A stretch of DNA of 30,007 nucleotides from Halieaceae bacterium UBA6060 (GCA_002428935.1 DIYG01000055.1:1-30007), one strand, 5' to 3'. Counted from the stretch's first letter, positions 9,090 through 16,443 are shown. The notes: generated by a model from the letters alone, not told the origin. Program-made: numbers and translations.

Positions 9090-9880
9090 GCCTTGAGCTG
9101 TCCGCCATTTATCGATACCCGCTGAAATCCGCTCGCGGTCACGCCCTGGAGAGCGCGGCTATGGACCGTTTTGGTCTCGCCGGGGACCGGCGTTGGATGC
9201 TGGTCGATGATAGCGGTCGATTTCAAAGCCAGCGGCGCTTACCGGCCATGGCATTGCTGGATGTCTCCGTCACCGATGAAGGCCTTCGCCTGGGTTTTGC
9301 GGGCGAGGAACGGGCTGTGGCGACGCCGGATCCGCGAGGCGAATGCGTTATTGCGACGGTCTGGGAGGATACCGTGGTGGCGCCGGTGGCCGACGGTGCC
9401 GTGAACCATTGGTTGAGCGAAAAGCTGGGCGAGTCCCTCCGTTTGGTTCACTGCCCAGACACGGCTTTACGGGGGGTAGAACCGGGTTATGCACCGGCTC
9501 AGCAGCTGGTGGCGTTTGCTGACGGCTTTCCTCTGTTGTTGTTGAGCGAGGGATCTCTGGACTTTCTCAATGAGCGTTTACCCGCAGCCGTGCCCATGGA
9601 TCGCTTCCGCCCCAATCTGGTGATCCGAGGCGCCGAGCCCCACGCCGAGGACCACTGGCGACATTTACGTATCGGTGCCGCTGACGTGAAGCTGGTAAAA
9701 CCCTGCTCTCGCTGCGCCATCCCGTCCATTGATCAAGCGACCGGTGAGCGGGACCCACACATCAATCGTGCCCTGGCCGCCTATCGACGGCGCGGTGGCG
9801 TCATTTACTTCGGTATGAACGCCATTGCCCAAAGCACTGCGCAGTTTCGCGTCGGTGACCCCATAGAAGTTCTTGCCTAG
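9086..9880 (+). CDS. MOSC domain protein (YcbX-like, without ferredoxin domain)
   Basis: A 264-residue protein: N-terminal MOSC_N beta-barrel (YRYPLKSARGHAL; then FGLAGDRRWMLVD) and a MOSC domain with the family cysteine in KPCSRCAIPSIDQATGE (C207). Characterised MOSC proteins bind a molybdenum cofactor sulfurated at this cysteine and reduce N-hydroxylated compounds (YcbX, YiiM, mARC). Unlike E. coli YcbX (about 370 residues), it lacks the C-terminal 2Fe-2S ferredoxin domain, so it would need a separate electron donor. Start: GTG at 9086-9088 overlaps the upstream stop; an upstream in-frame ATG at 8912 lies inside the hydrolase gene and would add a segment unlike any MOSC protein. Confidence 0.9.
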   Translation: MSLELSAIYRYPLKSARGHALESAAMDRFGLAGDRRWMLVDDSGRFQSQRRLPAMALLDVSVTDEGLRLGFAGEERAVATPDPRGECVIATVWEDTVVAPVADGAVNHWLSEKLGESLRLVHCPDTALRGVEPGYAPAQQLVAFADGFPLLLLSEGSLDFLNERLPAAVPMDRFRPNLVIRGAEPHAEDHWRHLRIGAADVKLVKPCSRCAIPSIDQATGERDPHINRALAAYRRRGGVIYFGMNAIAQSTAQFRVGDPIEVLA

Positions 9881-9951
9881 CTTCCAGGCCTGGGCTGGTA
9901 AACTTCGCCGCTGCTAGTTATCACACCAAAACGTTTCACCGAGGGACCCCC

Positions 9952-10980
9952 ATGATTTCGCTTCGAACGGCTCGCCGCGTCGCGCTGCTGCTATCGCTTT
10001 TCTTTCTTCCAAGCATTAACGCCTGGTCCGTAGACCGGGTACAGCTTCGAGACGGTTCCGTGGTTTTCGGGACGTTTAAGGACGCCGATGCGGGGAAAGT
10101 GAAAATCGAGACCGCCTTTGCCGGGACTCTGGAGATCGATCAGGCGGAGATCGTAGGCATGGATGTGCAGTCGGATCTGGTGCTACAGATGGACGATGGC
10201 AGCGTTCTGGAAACACCTCGCCTGCAAGTCGACGGTGAGCAGTTGAAGCTGGAGCAACAGGCCCAGCAAACCTATGCCCTGGCGCAGCTCACCCGAATCA
10301 ACCCCGAGCCCTGGGAGTTGGGGAATGGCTACAACTTCGCCGGTCTCGCGAGCGTCGCCTTCAATAGCCAACGCGGCAACACGGACCTGGATGAGTTTGA
10401 TTACCGTGTTGAAATGCTCTGGGAGAGCCTCAAAGATCGCTATCGTTTGGATGGATTCGGAGAGATCGATGAAGCTCAGGGCGTGAAGAACGCCGAGAAT
10501 TGGACCGTGCGAGGCCGCTATGACCGCGTCCAGACGGGCAACTGGTACTGGGGTGGTGGCGCCACCTTTGAGCAAGACACCTTTGCCGACTTGGATCTTC
10601 GTTCGACGATTGGCCCATATCTGGGAAGAAAGTTCTACACGGAACCGGTTTTCCAGCTAGAGGCGGAAACCGGTCTTGCCTATATCTCGGAAGACTTTGC
10701 CACCGCCGAGGATCGTGAATACATCGGTACCACCTGGGATGTGCACATGAGCAGTAACTACCTGGGCGGTGATTCCCGTTTGTATCTGGACCATCGGGGT
10801 GTATGGAACCTGGACGAGCCAGAGAACGTGGTGCTCAACACCACGCTTGGGCTGGCGTTCCCGCTCTTTGGGGGGCTGGAAGGCGCGGCGGAGGTGACCT
10901 GGGATCTAAACACTGGTGCGGTTGATGGGACCGAAGAACTGGATGAGACCTATCGATTGCGGTTGGGATATTCCTGGTAG
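9952..10980 (+). CDS. DUF481 (YdiY-like) outer-membrane beta-barrel protein
   Basis: A 342-residue exported protein. Residues 1 to about 24 form a signal peptide (RRVALLLSLFFLPSINA). Residues 28-115 form a small beta-rich N-terminal part (DRVQLRDGSVVFGTF and a second similar strand pair LQMDDGSVLETPRL). From about 120 to the end, alternating beta strands finish in LGYSW with a terminal aromatic residue, as expected for an outer-membrane barrel recognised by the Bam machinery. This layout matches the DUF481 / salt-induced outer-membrane protein YdiY family, whose function is unclear. Start ATG follows GAGGGA in a 71-bp gap after the MOSC gene, so it may have its own promoter. It converges, across a repeat-rich gap, on the DAHP synthase gene. 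Confidence 0.88.
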   Translation: MISLRTARRVALLLSLFFLPSINAWSVDRVQLRDGSVVFGTFKDADAGKVKIETAFAGTLEIDQAEIVGMDVQSDLVLQMDDGSVLETPRLQVDGEQLKLEQQAQQTYALAQLTRINPEPWELGNGYNFAGLASVAFNSQRGNTDLDEFDYRVEMLWESLKDRYRLDGFGEIDEAQGVKNAENWTVRGRYDRVQTGNWYWGGGATFEQDTFADLDLRSTIGPYLGRKFYTEPVFQLEAETGLAYISEDFATAEDREYIGTTWDVHMSSNYLGGDSRLYLDHRGVWNLDEPENVVLNTTLGLAFPLFGGLEGAAEVTWDLNTGAVDGTEELDETYRLRLGYSW

Positions 10981-10994
10981 TTGAGTCTTTCCCC

Positions 10995-11195
10995 GCTGGG
11001 TTCCTGTTAGCACTTTGGGTGGTGGATTGCCGGAGCATCTGGGGTGGTAAACACGTGATTCGGAAGGCGCTGGGGACTGCGTTCCTGATTGCTTAATTGC
11101 TGGGTTTCTAGCGGTAAGTTGGGTCGTGGTGGATTGTCGGAGCACCCGGGGCGGTAAAGCACACGATCCGGAAAGAAGGGGCACCGGATCGCTTA
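10995..11195. repeat. Imperfect direct duplication of a ~100-bp non-coding unit
   Basis: Two related units lie nearly head-to-tail: 10995-11095 and 11099-11195. Both start GCTGGGTT, share GGTGGATTG-C/T-CGGAGCA in the middle, then GGGG-T/C-GGTAAA, GAT-T/C-CGGAA, and both end GAT-T/C-GCTTA. The period is about 104 bases with scattered substitutions and a few small indels. No credible protein reads through on either strand. The DUF481 gene ends immediately before the first unit. Confidence 0.75.
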
Positions 11196-11217
11196 GCTTC
11201 ACCGCCCCGGATGCTCC
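11139..11217. repeat. 79-nt two-stem hairpin (cruciform-capable inverted repeat)
   Basis: The outer arms 11139-11160 and 11196-11217 pair at 20 of 22 positions (left arm begins GGAGCACCCGGGGCGG; right arm ends CCGCCCCGGATGCTCC). Inside them is a perfect 8-bp inner stem, CGATCCGG at 11164-11171 with CCGGATCG at 11184-11191, separated from the outer stem by a small 3x4 internal loop. The left arm belongs to the second direct-repeat unit; the first unit has no matching right arm. There is no T-run after it, so it is not a standard intrinsic terminator. Confidence 0.8.
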
Positions 11218-11300
11218 TTGCGTCGTGCCACGCGCGAGGCACAGTGCAGCTGTGCTAGTTACACGAGCGCTGGCTTTGACTTGACGTCAGCACGGCGTGA

Positions 11301-11373
11301 GGCAATCTGCTGGATGTTCTCGTAGCGAACGTCACCCCCCTCAGTGAGCGTAGAGAACATCCAGCGGGTTGCC
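11301..11373. repeat. 73-nt long hairpin between convergent genes
   Basis: GCTGGATGTTCTC (11309-11321) and GAGAACATCCAGC (11353-11365) are perfect 13-base inverted arms. The pairing extends outward through TCT/GGG (one C-G pair and two G-U pairs as RNA) and GGCAA/TTGCC to give a 21-bp stem. The 31-base apical part contains TCAC and GTGA, which can form a further short stem around a C-run. No T-run follows on either strand. Together with the small GCACAG/CTGTGC hairpin at 11239-11255, it fills most of the non-coding gap between DUF481 and the DAHP synthase gene (10981-11473). Confidence 0.8.
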
Positions 11374-11473
11374 GGTTTAGTGCTCCACGCCGCCGATCAG
11401 GGGGTCAAAACTATCGATCCGATGCTTCAGAGCAGTCGGCGTACTTGTCGCTCACATGTTTTAAGTGCGGGCT

Positions 11474-12556
11474 TTAAAGCCGTGTCCGCCGCACCGCAGC
11501 GGCGAGGTTATCCAGTAGCGGGAGCGTGTCGTCCAGGGCCAGACAGGCGTCGGTGATGCTCTGTCCGTAGGTGAGGGAGTCTCGCGGGCCGATGGCTTGA
11601 TTGCCGCCTACGATATGGCTTTCGAGCATGATGCCGCGCAGTGCCGATTGGCCCTGTTCGATCTGATCGCAGAGATCCGCGACGATGGTGGCCTGGCGCG
11701 CCGGATTCTTTTCGCTGTTGCCGTGGCTGCAATCGACGATGATGCCCGGTTCCAGCTCGGCCTTGGCCATGGCTACGGCGGCGGCCTGTACGGAAGCGGA
11801 ATCGTAGTTTGTACCCGTGGCTTTGCCGCCGCGCAGGATCAAATAGCTGTCGCGGTTACCGGCGGACTGGAGAATCGCAGGAGTGCCTTCCCGGGTCAGG
11901 GAGGGAAACCAGTGGCTGTGCCCGGCGCTTCGAATGGCGTCGATGGCCACCCCCACATCCCCATTAGTAGCATTCTTGAAGCCCACCGGCATGGACAGAC
12001 CCGACGCCAGTTCGCGGTGAATCTGGCTCTCGACGGTGCGCGCACCGATGGCGCCAAAGCTCACCAGATCCGCGTAGTACTGCCCGAAGGTGGTGTCGAG
12101 GAACTCACTCGCCGCCGGTAGGCCCAGGCTGGCTACATCCCGCAGCACCTCGCGGGCCAGGCGCAGACCCTTGTTGATGTGAAAACTGCCGTCTAGATCC
12201 GGGTCGTTGATGAGTCCCTTCCAGCCCACCACGGTTCTCGGTTTTTCGAAGTACACCCTCAGCACAGGCAGCAGCGCGTCACCCAGGGAAGCAACGTGTT
12301 CGTGGAGCCGACGGGCAAAGTCCATCAGTGCGGCGGGATCGTGGACCGAGCAGGGACCAACGATGACCACCAAACGGGGGTCATCACCTCTCAGGGACGC
12401 GGCAATGGCTTCCCGGGACTGAGCCACCAGCTCGGCCTGGGAATCATTGATGGGCATCTCACTGGCCAATACCCAGGGCGTAATTAGCGGTTGCGCCTGG
12501 CGGATGCGGATGTCGGAGACGATGGGGCTCATTTCCGGGCCTGTGCTTTGGATCAT
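11474..12556 (-). CDS. 3-deoxy-7-phosphoheptulonate (DAHP) synthase, class I
   Basis: A 360-residue cytoplasmic enzyme for the first step of the shikimate pathway: phosphoenolpyruvate plus erythrose 4-phosphate gives DAHP. Clear family blocks include VIVGPCSVHDP, YFEKPRTVVGWKGLINDP, GAIGARTVESQIHRELASG, MPVGFKNATNG, IVDCSHGNSEKNP and TYGQSITDACLALDDT. It is of the AroF/AroG/AroH type; I cannot tell from the sequence whether tyrosine, phenylalanine or tryptophan inhibits it, so no symbol is given. The start is uncertain: ATG at 12556 and ATG at 12532 are in frame and neither has a strong ribosome-binding site. It lies 34 bp after the MFS gene on the same strand. Its 3' end faces a structured non-coding gap. 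Confidence 0.95.
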   Translation of the reverse strand: MIQSTGPEMSPIVSDIRIRQAQPLITPWVLASEMPINDSQAELVAQSREAIAASLRGDDPRLVVIVGPCSVHDPAALMDFARRLHEHVASLGDALLPVLRVYFEKPRTVVGWKGLINDPDLDGSFHINKGLRLAREVLRDVASLGLPAASEFLDTTFGQYYADLVSFGAIGARTVESQIHRELASGLSMPVGFKNATNGDVGVAIDAIRSAGHSHWFPSLTREGTPAILQSAGNRDSYLILRGGKATGTNYDSASVQAAAVAMAKAELEPGIIVDCSHGNSEKNPARQATIVADLCDQIEQGQSALRGIMLESHIVGGNQAIGPRDSLTYGQSITDACLALDDTLPLLDNLAAAVRRTRL

Positions 12557-12590
12557 GGGAGGCGCGCATTGTGCTCTCCCACCGAAGACC

Positions 12591-14021
12591 TCACAAGGGG
12601 GCGTCGGCTCGCTCGCGAAGCTGGCGTTGAAGATCCTCGACGCGAGAACGACTCAGGGTGATCCGCAGGGCGAAGAACAGGGCGATGATCATAAAGGGCA
12701 GAGTGCCCAGGCCGAAGGCAATCACCAGCCCGTCCAGCACGGGTTTTGGTACCTGGCCTGGAAGCATGCCGGCTTCTAAACCGATGATGTCCAGGGCCAG
12801 CCCGCCATACAAAGGCCCAACGGTGGTGGCGATCTTGTTAGAGAAATTGATGGCCGCAAAGAACCCACCTTCCTGGCGCAAGCCGTGGTCCCATTCGTGC
12901 TCGTCGGTGATATCCGCGACGATAGACTGGCTCTGGATGCCGCGCATAAGAAAACAGAACATAAAGAACAGCATAAACACAAAGTTCAGAGTAAAAATCA
13001 GGGATGGGTTGTCCTGGCTAATCAAACCGGCCATGTTCAAGGGATACAGCCACAGGGCGTTGACGATTAGGCCAATCGCCGAGAGCTGCAGGAGCTGATA
13101 TTTTTCAAAGCGTCGTCCCAGACTGCGCAGACTCAAGAGCACCAGTCCCACCGCGAGGAGGCTCGGTAAAGACAGGACCGCCGAGGCTTCCATGGCGCTG
13201 AATTCCCAGTAGTAGGTCCACACCAACATGTTCAGGGCCGAGACCGTGCCATAGGCGGCCATGAGTGAGATCTCGTAGCCCAGCAGATTGCGGAAGCTGG
13301 TGTTGCGCAGGGTGCGCAATAAATCCTGGGTTAACGAGTTGCCGGTATTTCGCGACGGCGGCTGCGTTGCAGATGCCGCTGGGGGTCTGGCATAGCGGCG
13401 GGTGCCGAAGCTGGCGATGCTGGCCATGACCCAGCAGATCACGCAGGAGAAAACCCCGTAGCGTGGGTAGTTTGCCGTTACGAAGCGACCATCCGCGTCG
13501 CCATTTGCTGGGAAAATCAGCAGTAGAGCTACCGCGGGAACAAGTACGGAAAACAGAAACAGAATTCCCAGGCGAAGGCCCAGGACGTGACTGCGCCCCT
13601 GATAGTCGCTGGTGAGGTCCGTGGCCATGGCCAAACTGGGAATAGAAAAAGTGGTGACGAAGGTTCTCACCCACAGGGACCAGAACAGCAGCCAGGCACC
13701 CAAACCCCAATTAGATTCAATCAGAGCACTGGGCGGCGAAAACAGGCCTATGAATCCGACCCCCAGGGGCACAATGCTCGCGACCATGAAAGGGTGTCGA
13801 CGCCCGTAGGGGGAACGCAGACGATCCGAAAGTGCGCCTACCAGAGGGTCGGATACCGCGTCCCAAAGAAGACTAAGGGCGATGATCAAACCCGTTAGCG
13901 TGCCGTTCAATCCCAGCACCTGGGTATAAAAGAGCAGCACAAACATGTTGTACGCCGCTTCCTTCACGGCGTACACGGCACCACCGGCACCGAAGCTGAG
14001 GCGTACCCCTAAGGGTGGCAT
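12591..14021 (-). CDS. MFS transporter, GPH (glycoside-pentoside-hexuronide) cation symporter type
   Basis: A 476-residue membrane protein with about twelve hydrophobic segments. The N-terminal region (KEAAYNMFVLLFYTQVLGL, then WDAVSDPLVGALSDR and YGRRHPFMV) is typical of the MFS_2/GPH family (MelB-like), which takes up sugars or related solutes with Na+ or H+. The substrate is not predictable; no sugar-degrading genes lie nearby. ATG at 14021 begins the family's usual N-terminus but lacks a clear Shine-Dalgarno. It is divergent from nei across a 117-bp gap and is followed after 34 bp by DAHP synthase, so the two may be co-transcribed although no functional link is evident. Confidence 0.9.
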   Translation of the reverse strand: MPPLGVRLSFGAGGAVYAVKEAAYNMFVLLFYTQVLGLNGTLTGLIIALSLLWDAVSDPLVGALSDRLRSPYGRRHPFMVASIVPLGVGFIGLFSPPSALIESNWGLGAWLLFWSLWVRTFVTTFSIPSLAMATDLTSDYQGRSHVLGLRLGILFLFSVLVPAVALLLIFPANGDADGRFVTANYPRYGVFSCVICWVMASIASFGTRRYARPPAASATQPPSRNTGNSLTQDLLRTLRNTSFRNLLGYEISLMAAYGTVSALNMLVWTYYWEFSAMEASAVLSLPSLLAVGLVLLSLRSLGRRFEKYQLLQLSAIGLIVNALWLYPLNMAGLISQDNPSLIFTLNFVFMLFFMFCFLMRGIQSQSIVADITDEHEWDHGLRQEGGFFAAINFSNKIATTVGPLYGGLALDIIGLEAGMLPGQVPKPVLDGLVIAFGLGTLPFMIIALFFALRITLSRSRVEDLQRQLRERADAPL

Positions 14022-14138
14022 GGAAACGCGTTTGCCATGCCTGGAGTCTGCTCAGCTGACCCGGCGAAGTAAAGGGTAGGCAACCATTGCGCGACCTGGC
14101 GCGTATGTTCAGGCTTACACAGCAGGAGGTGTTGCCCC

Positions 14139-14882
14139 ATGCCCGAGGGCCCGGAGATCCGGCGTGCCGCCGATCGTATTGCCGATGTGCTCGTTGATCA
14201 GACCGTGGAGGAGGTCCGCTTTACCCTGCCTCGGTTGCGACGTTTTGGCCCGCTCCTCAGCGGAGAATCGGTGATCGAGGTGGAAACTCGCGGGAAAGCT
14301 TTGCTGACCCATTTTGCTAATGCTCACACGATCTATTCCCATAATCAGCTCTACGGAGTGTGGAAGATCGTCCGTCGCGGGCGCTTGCCGAAAACCAATC
14401 GTTCGTTACGACTCGCCCTACATACGGCGGAGCACAGTGCCTTACTCTATAGCGCCTCCGATATCAGTGTGTGGCCCACCAATGATCTGGGCATGCACCC
14501 CTTTCTCGCACGCATTGGGCCAGACCTCTTGTCACCGAAACTCACATGGCGCCATATCGCCGATCGCCTGGACGATTCTCGTTTTCGCGGTCGCGCCCTG
14601 GCCGCGCTGTATCTGGACCAACAATTTCTGGCCGGCAGCGGCAATTATCTGCGATCGGAAATACTGTTTTGCGCGGGCCTGCACCCACAAACGCGAGCCG
14701 CGGAATTGAGTCGCGGCGAACGCGGCCGTTTAGCCCGCGAGACTCTGGCGGTCACCCAGCGCAGCTATGCTACCGCCGGCATTACTCTTACCCCTCGCCT
14801 CGCTGCGACCCTGAAGAAAACGGTTCGGGGCTTCGAGCGTCGGCGCTTTTTTGTGTTTGCCCGCGATGGCAAGGCCTGCTAA
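14139..14882 (+). CDS. nei: Endonuclease VIII (Nei), truncated by an in-frame TAA inside the zinc finger
   Basis: Base-excision DNA glycosylase/AP lyase for oxidised pyrimidines. The start is well supported (AGGAGGT upstream; protein MPEGPEIRRA, where Pro2 becomes the catalytic N-terminal proline and Glu3 the acid). Lys53 in RGKALLTHF and the YSHNQLYGVWK block match Nei. The frame ends at TAA 14880-14882, right after RDGKAC, whose Cys247 is the first zinc ligand. The same frame continues RCGDTIKRDTLGSRR then IYWCPSCQPQL to a TGA at 14961-14963, exactly the missing part of the C-x2-C-x16-C-x2-C finger. A 247-residue product would lack three zinc ligands and Arg262, equivalent to E. coli Arg252. 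Options: true nonsense mutation, sequencing error, or readthrough; the first two seem likelier. Confidence 0.9.
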   Translation: MPEGPEIRRAADRIADVLVDQTVEEVRFTLPRLRRFGPLLSGESVIEVETRGKALLTHFANAHTIYSHNQLYGVWKIVRRGRLPKTNRSLRLALHTAEHSALLYSASDISVWPTNDLGMHPFLARIGPDLLSPKLTWRHIADRLDDSRFRGRALAALYLDQQFLAGSGNYLRSEILFCAGLHPQTRAAELSRGERGRLARETLAVTQRSYATAGITLTPRLAATLKKTVRGFERRRFFVFARDGKAC

Positions 14883-14963
14883 CGCTGTGGTGACACCATC
14901 AAGCGGGACACCCTGGGCAGTCGGCGAATCTACTGGTGTCCCAGTTGCCAACCGCAGCTATGA
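14880..14963 (+). pseudogene. nei: Intact zinc-finger coding remainder of nei beyond the premature stop
   Basis: Starting with the TAA, this stretch stays in the nei frame and encodes the conserved finger: Cys250, Arg262, then WCPSC with Cys267 and Cys270, ending in TGA at 14961-14963. The TAA is one base away from GAA (Glu, as in the E. coli finger C-E-R-C), CAA (Gln) or TAC/TAT (Tyr). The genuine TGA overlaps the ATG of the RNase J-like gene as ATGA, as expected if the full-length frame was recently functional. With readthrough the protein would be 274 residues, close to other Nei proteins. Confidence 0.85.
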
Positions 14964-16324
14964 ATCCCGGGGCCAGGGATCTGTGGTTTTTGCCCCTCGG
15001 TGGCTGTGGCGAGATCGGTATGAATCTCAATTTGTTTGGCCATGAGGGTGCCTGGCTCATGGTGGATTGCGGTATCACCTTCGAGCGCGAAGCTGGCGCC
15101 CTGCGTCCCCGTATTGAAATGCCTGATCCGGGCTTTATTGCCGAGCGTCGGGGGCAGCTCGCGGGTATCGTGCTCACCCACGCTCATGAGGACCACATCG
15201 GGGCCTTACCTCTGTTGTGGGAGCGGCTGGGTGCTCCCGTGTATACCACGCCCTTCACTGCCGAAGTCCTACGGCGGAAGGCGGCGGGACGTGGTGGGAG
15301 ACTTCCGGAGGGGATTATCGAGTGTCTGCCCGGTGACGAGCTGTCCATCGGTCCCTTCACCGTAAATTGGGTGCCGATTACCCATTCCACCCCGGATACC
15401 TGTGCCCTGGATATCCGCTGCGCCGCTGGTCGGGTATTGCACACCGCCGACTGGAAAATCGACTCGGGGCCCGTCGTGGGGCCCGCCTTCGACTCTGCAG
15501 TCTTTCAAGCCCTGGGGCAGACTTCCCTTGACGCGATTATCTGCGACTCGACGAACGCGCTAACGGAGGGCCACTCCGTTAGCGAGAGTGCCGTACGTGA
15601 TGGCCTTCGGAAAGCTATCCGCCAGCGGACCGGGCGAGTTGTGGTGACAGGGTTTGCGAGCAATGTCGCTCGTCTGGCCAGCCTGGCCTGGGCGGCGGAG
15701 CGAACGGATCGGTATCTGGGACTCCTTGGTCGCTCCCTGCACACTATCCACGGTGCTGCCGTGCGAACAGGACTCCTCGAGCCCTCGCCGCGATTGATCA
15801 ACGCTGAACACTTGGCCTATCTCCCTCGCCATGAGGTGTTGGCGGTGGCCACGGGGAGTCAGGGGGAGCAAGGTGCCGCCCTCCACCGTCTCGCAGCGGG
15901 GACTCACCCGGCCCTGGATCTTGAGGCGGGAGACACGATGATCCTTAGCGCACGGGTCATTCCCGGGAATGAAGAGGCTATCCAGCGCATGTTGGATAGG
16001 TTGCGAGCTCGTTCTATCGAAGTGATCGACGCGCCCGGCTCCGAGGGACCCATTCACGCTTCTGGACACCCCTGTCGGGATGAACTGGCGCAGCTATACC
16101 GTTGGGTAAATACCCGGCTGGTGGTGCCGGTACACGGTGAAGACCAGCACATGGCGGCCAATGCAGCGATTGCCCGGGCCAATGGCGCGGGTCTGGCCCT
16201 TACCGGTAGAAATGGAGATTTGTTCTATCTAGCTCCCGAGCCCGGTGTGCGGCGGCGGGCTGCTCCCGTGGGTCGCCTGCGTATGCAGCAGGATGGGACC
16301 CTGGAGTCCTTGCCAAGGTCGTAA
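14960..16324 (+). CDS. RNase J-like metallo-beta-lactamase/beta-CASP ribonuclease, short form
   Basis: A 454-residue protein with the full set of RNase J active-site motifs in order: LPLGGCGEIGMNLN near the N-terminus, HAHEDH (two-metal site), PITHSTPDT, HTADWKID, the beta-CASP segments ATGSQGEQGA and SARVIPGNE, ASGHPCRDEL, and PVHGEDQHM. RNase J is an exo/endoribonuclease in RNA decay and processing. It ends soon after the catalytic domain and lacks the roughly 100-residue C-terminal domain of Bacillus RNase J (about 555 residues). ATG 14960 is chosen because it overlaps the ancestral nei stop (ATGA); a GTG at 14936 is in frame but adds residues outside the family start. No Shine-Dalgarno is visible, so it probably depends on translation through nei. 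Confidence 0.9.
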   Translation: MNPGARDLWFLPLGGCGEIGMNLNLFGHEGAWLMVDCGITFEREAGALRPRIEMPDPGFIAERRGQLAGIVLTHAHEDHIGALPLLWERLGAPVYTTPFTAEVLRRKAAGRGGRLPEGIIECLPGDELSIGPFTVNWVPITHSTPDTCALDIRCAAGRVLHTADWKIDSGPVVGPAFDSAVFQALGQTSLDAIICDSTNALTEGHSVSESAVRDGLRKAIRQRTGRVVVTGFASNVARLASLAWAAERTDRYLGLLGRSLHTIHGAAVRTGLLEPSPRLINAEHLAYLPRHEVLAVATGSQGEQGAALHRLAAGTHPALDLEAGDTMILSARVIPGNEEAIQRMLDRLRARSIEVIDAPGSEGPIHASGHPCRDELAQLYRWVNTRLVVPVHGEDQHMAANAAIARANGAGLALTGRNGDLFYLAPEPGVRRRAAPVGRLRMQQDGTLESLPRS

Positions 16325-16331
16325 TGATGAA

Positions 16332-16356
16332 ATATGGTTCTAAAATAGAACCATAT
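16332..16356. promoter_or_regulatory. Perfect 11+3+11 palindrome, candidate operator
   Basis: ATATGGTTCTA (16332-16342), an AAA loop, then TAGAACCATAT (16346-16356): a perfect dyad just after the RNase J stop and about 90 bp before the isomerase start. It is AT-rich with no T-run, which argues against an intrinsic terminator. A possible promoter, TTGCCA (16310-16315) with 17 bases to TATGGT (16333-16338), would place its -10 box inside the left arm, so a bound dimeric repressor could block it. The regulator is unknown. Confidence 0.55.
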
Positions 16357-16443
16357 CCGAGGCCGTGCATATATCGATTGAACTGCTGCGGCTTTCGAAA
16401 CAAGGCTGTTGAAACAAAGCGGCCATCCACCTAGGAGCCACCG

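Noticed and set aside
10906..11202. Minus-strand ORF of 98 codons across the repeat region
   Set aside because: It runs through the end of the DUF481 gene and both repeat units; the product is low-complexity and repeats only because the DNA repeats.
10995..11217. Integron attC-like recombination sites
   Set aside because: The hairpins and a chance GTTGGGT string recall attC sites, but there is no matching RYYYAAC partner, the outer stem is nearly perfect without extrahelical bases, and no integrase or cassette-type genes are present.
11597..12121. Plus-strand ORF of 174 codons
   Set aside because: It is antisense to the DAHP synthase gene with no independent support.
16332..16356. Rho-independent terminator of the RNase J gene
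   Set aside because: The stem is AT-rich, lacks a following T-run and overlaps a promoter-like pair of boxes; an operator fits better.
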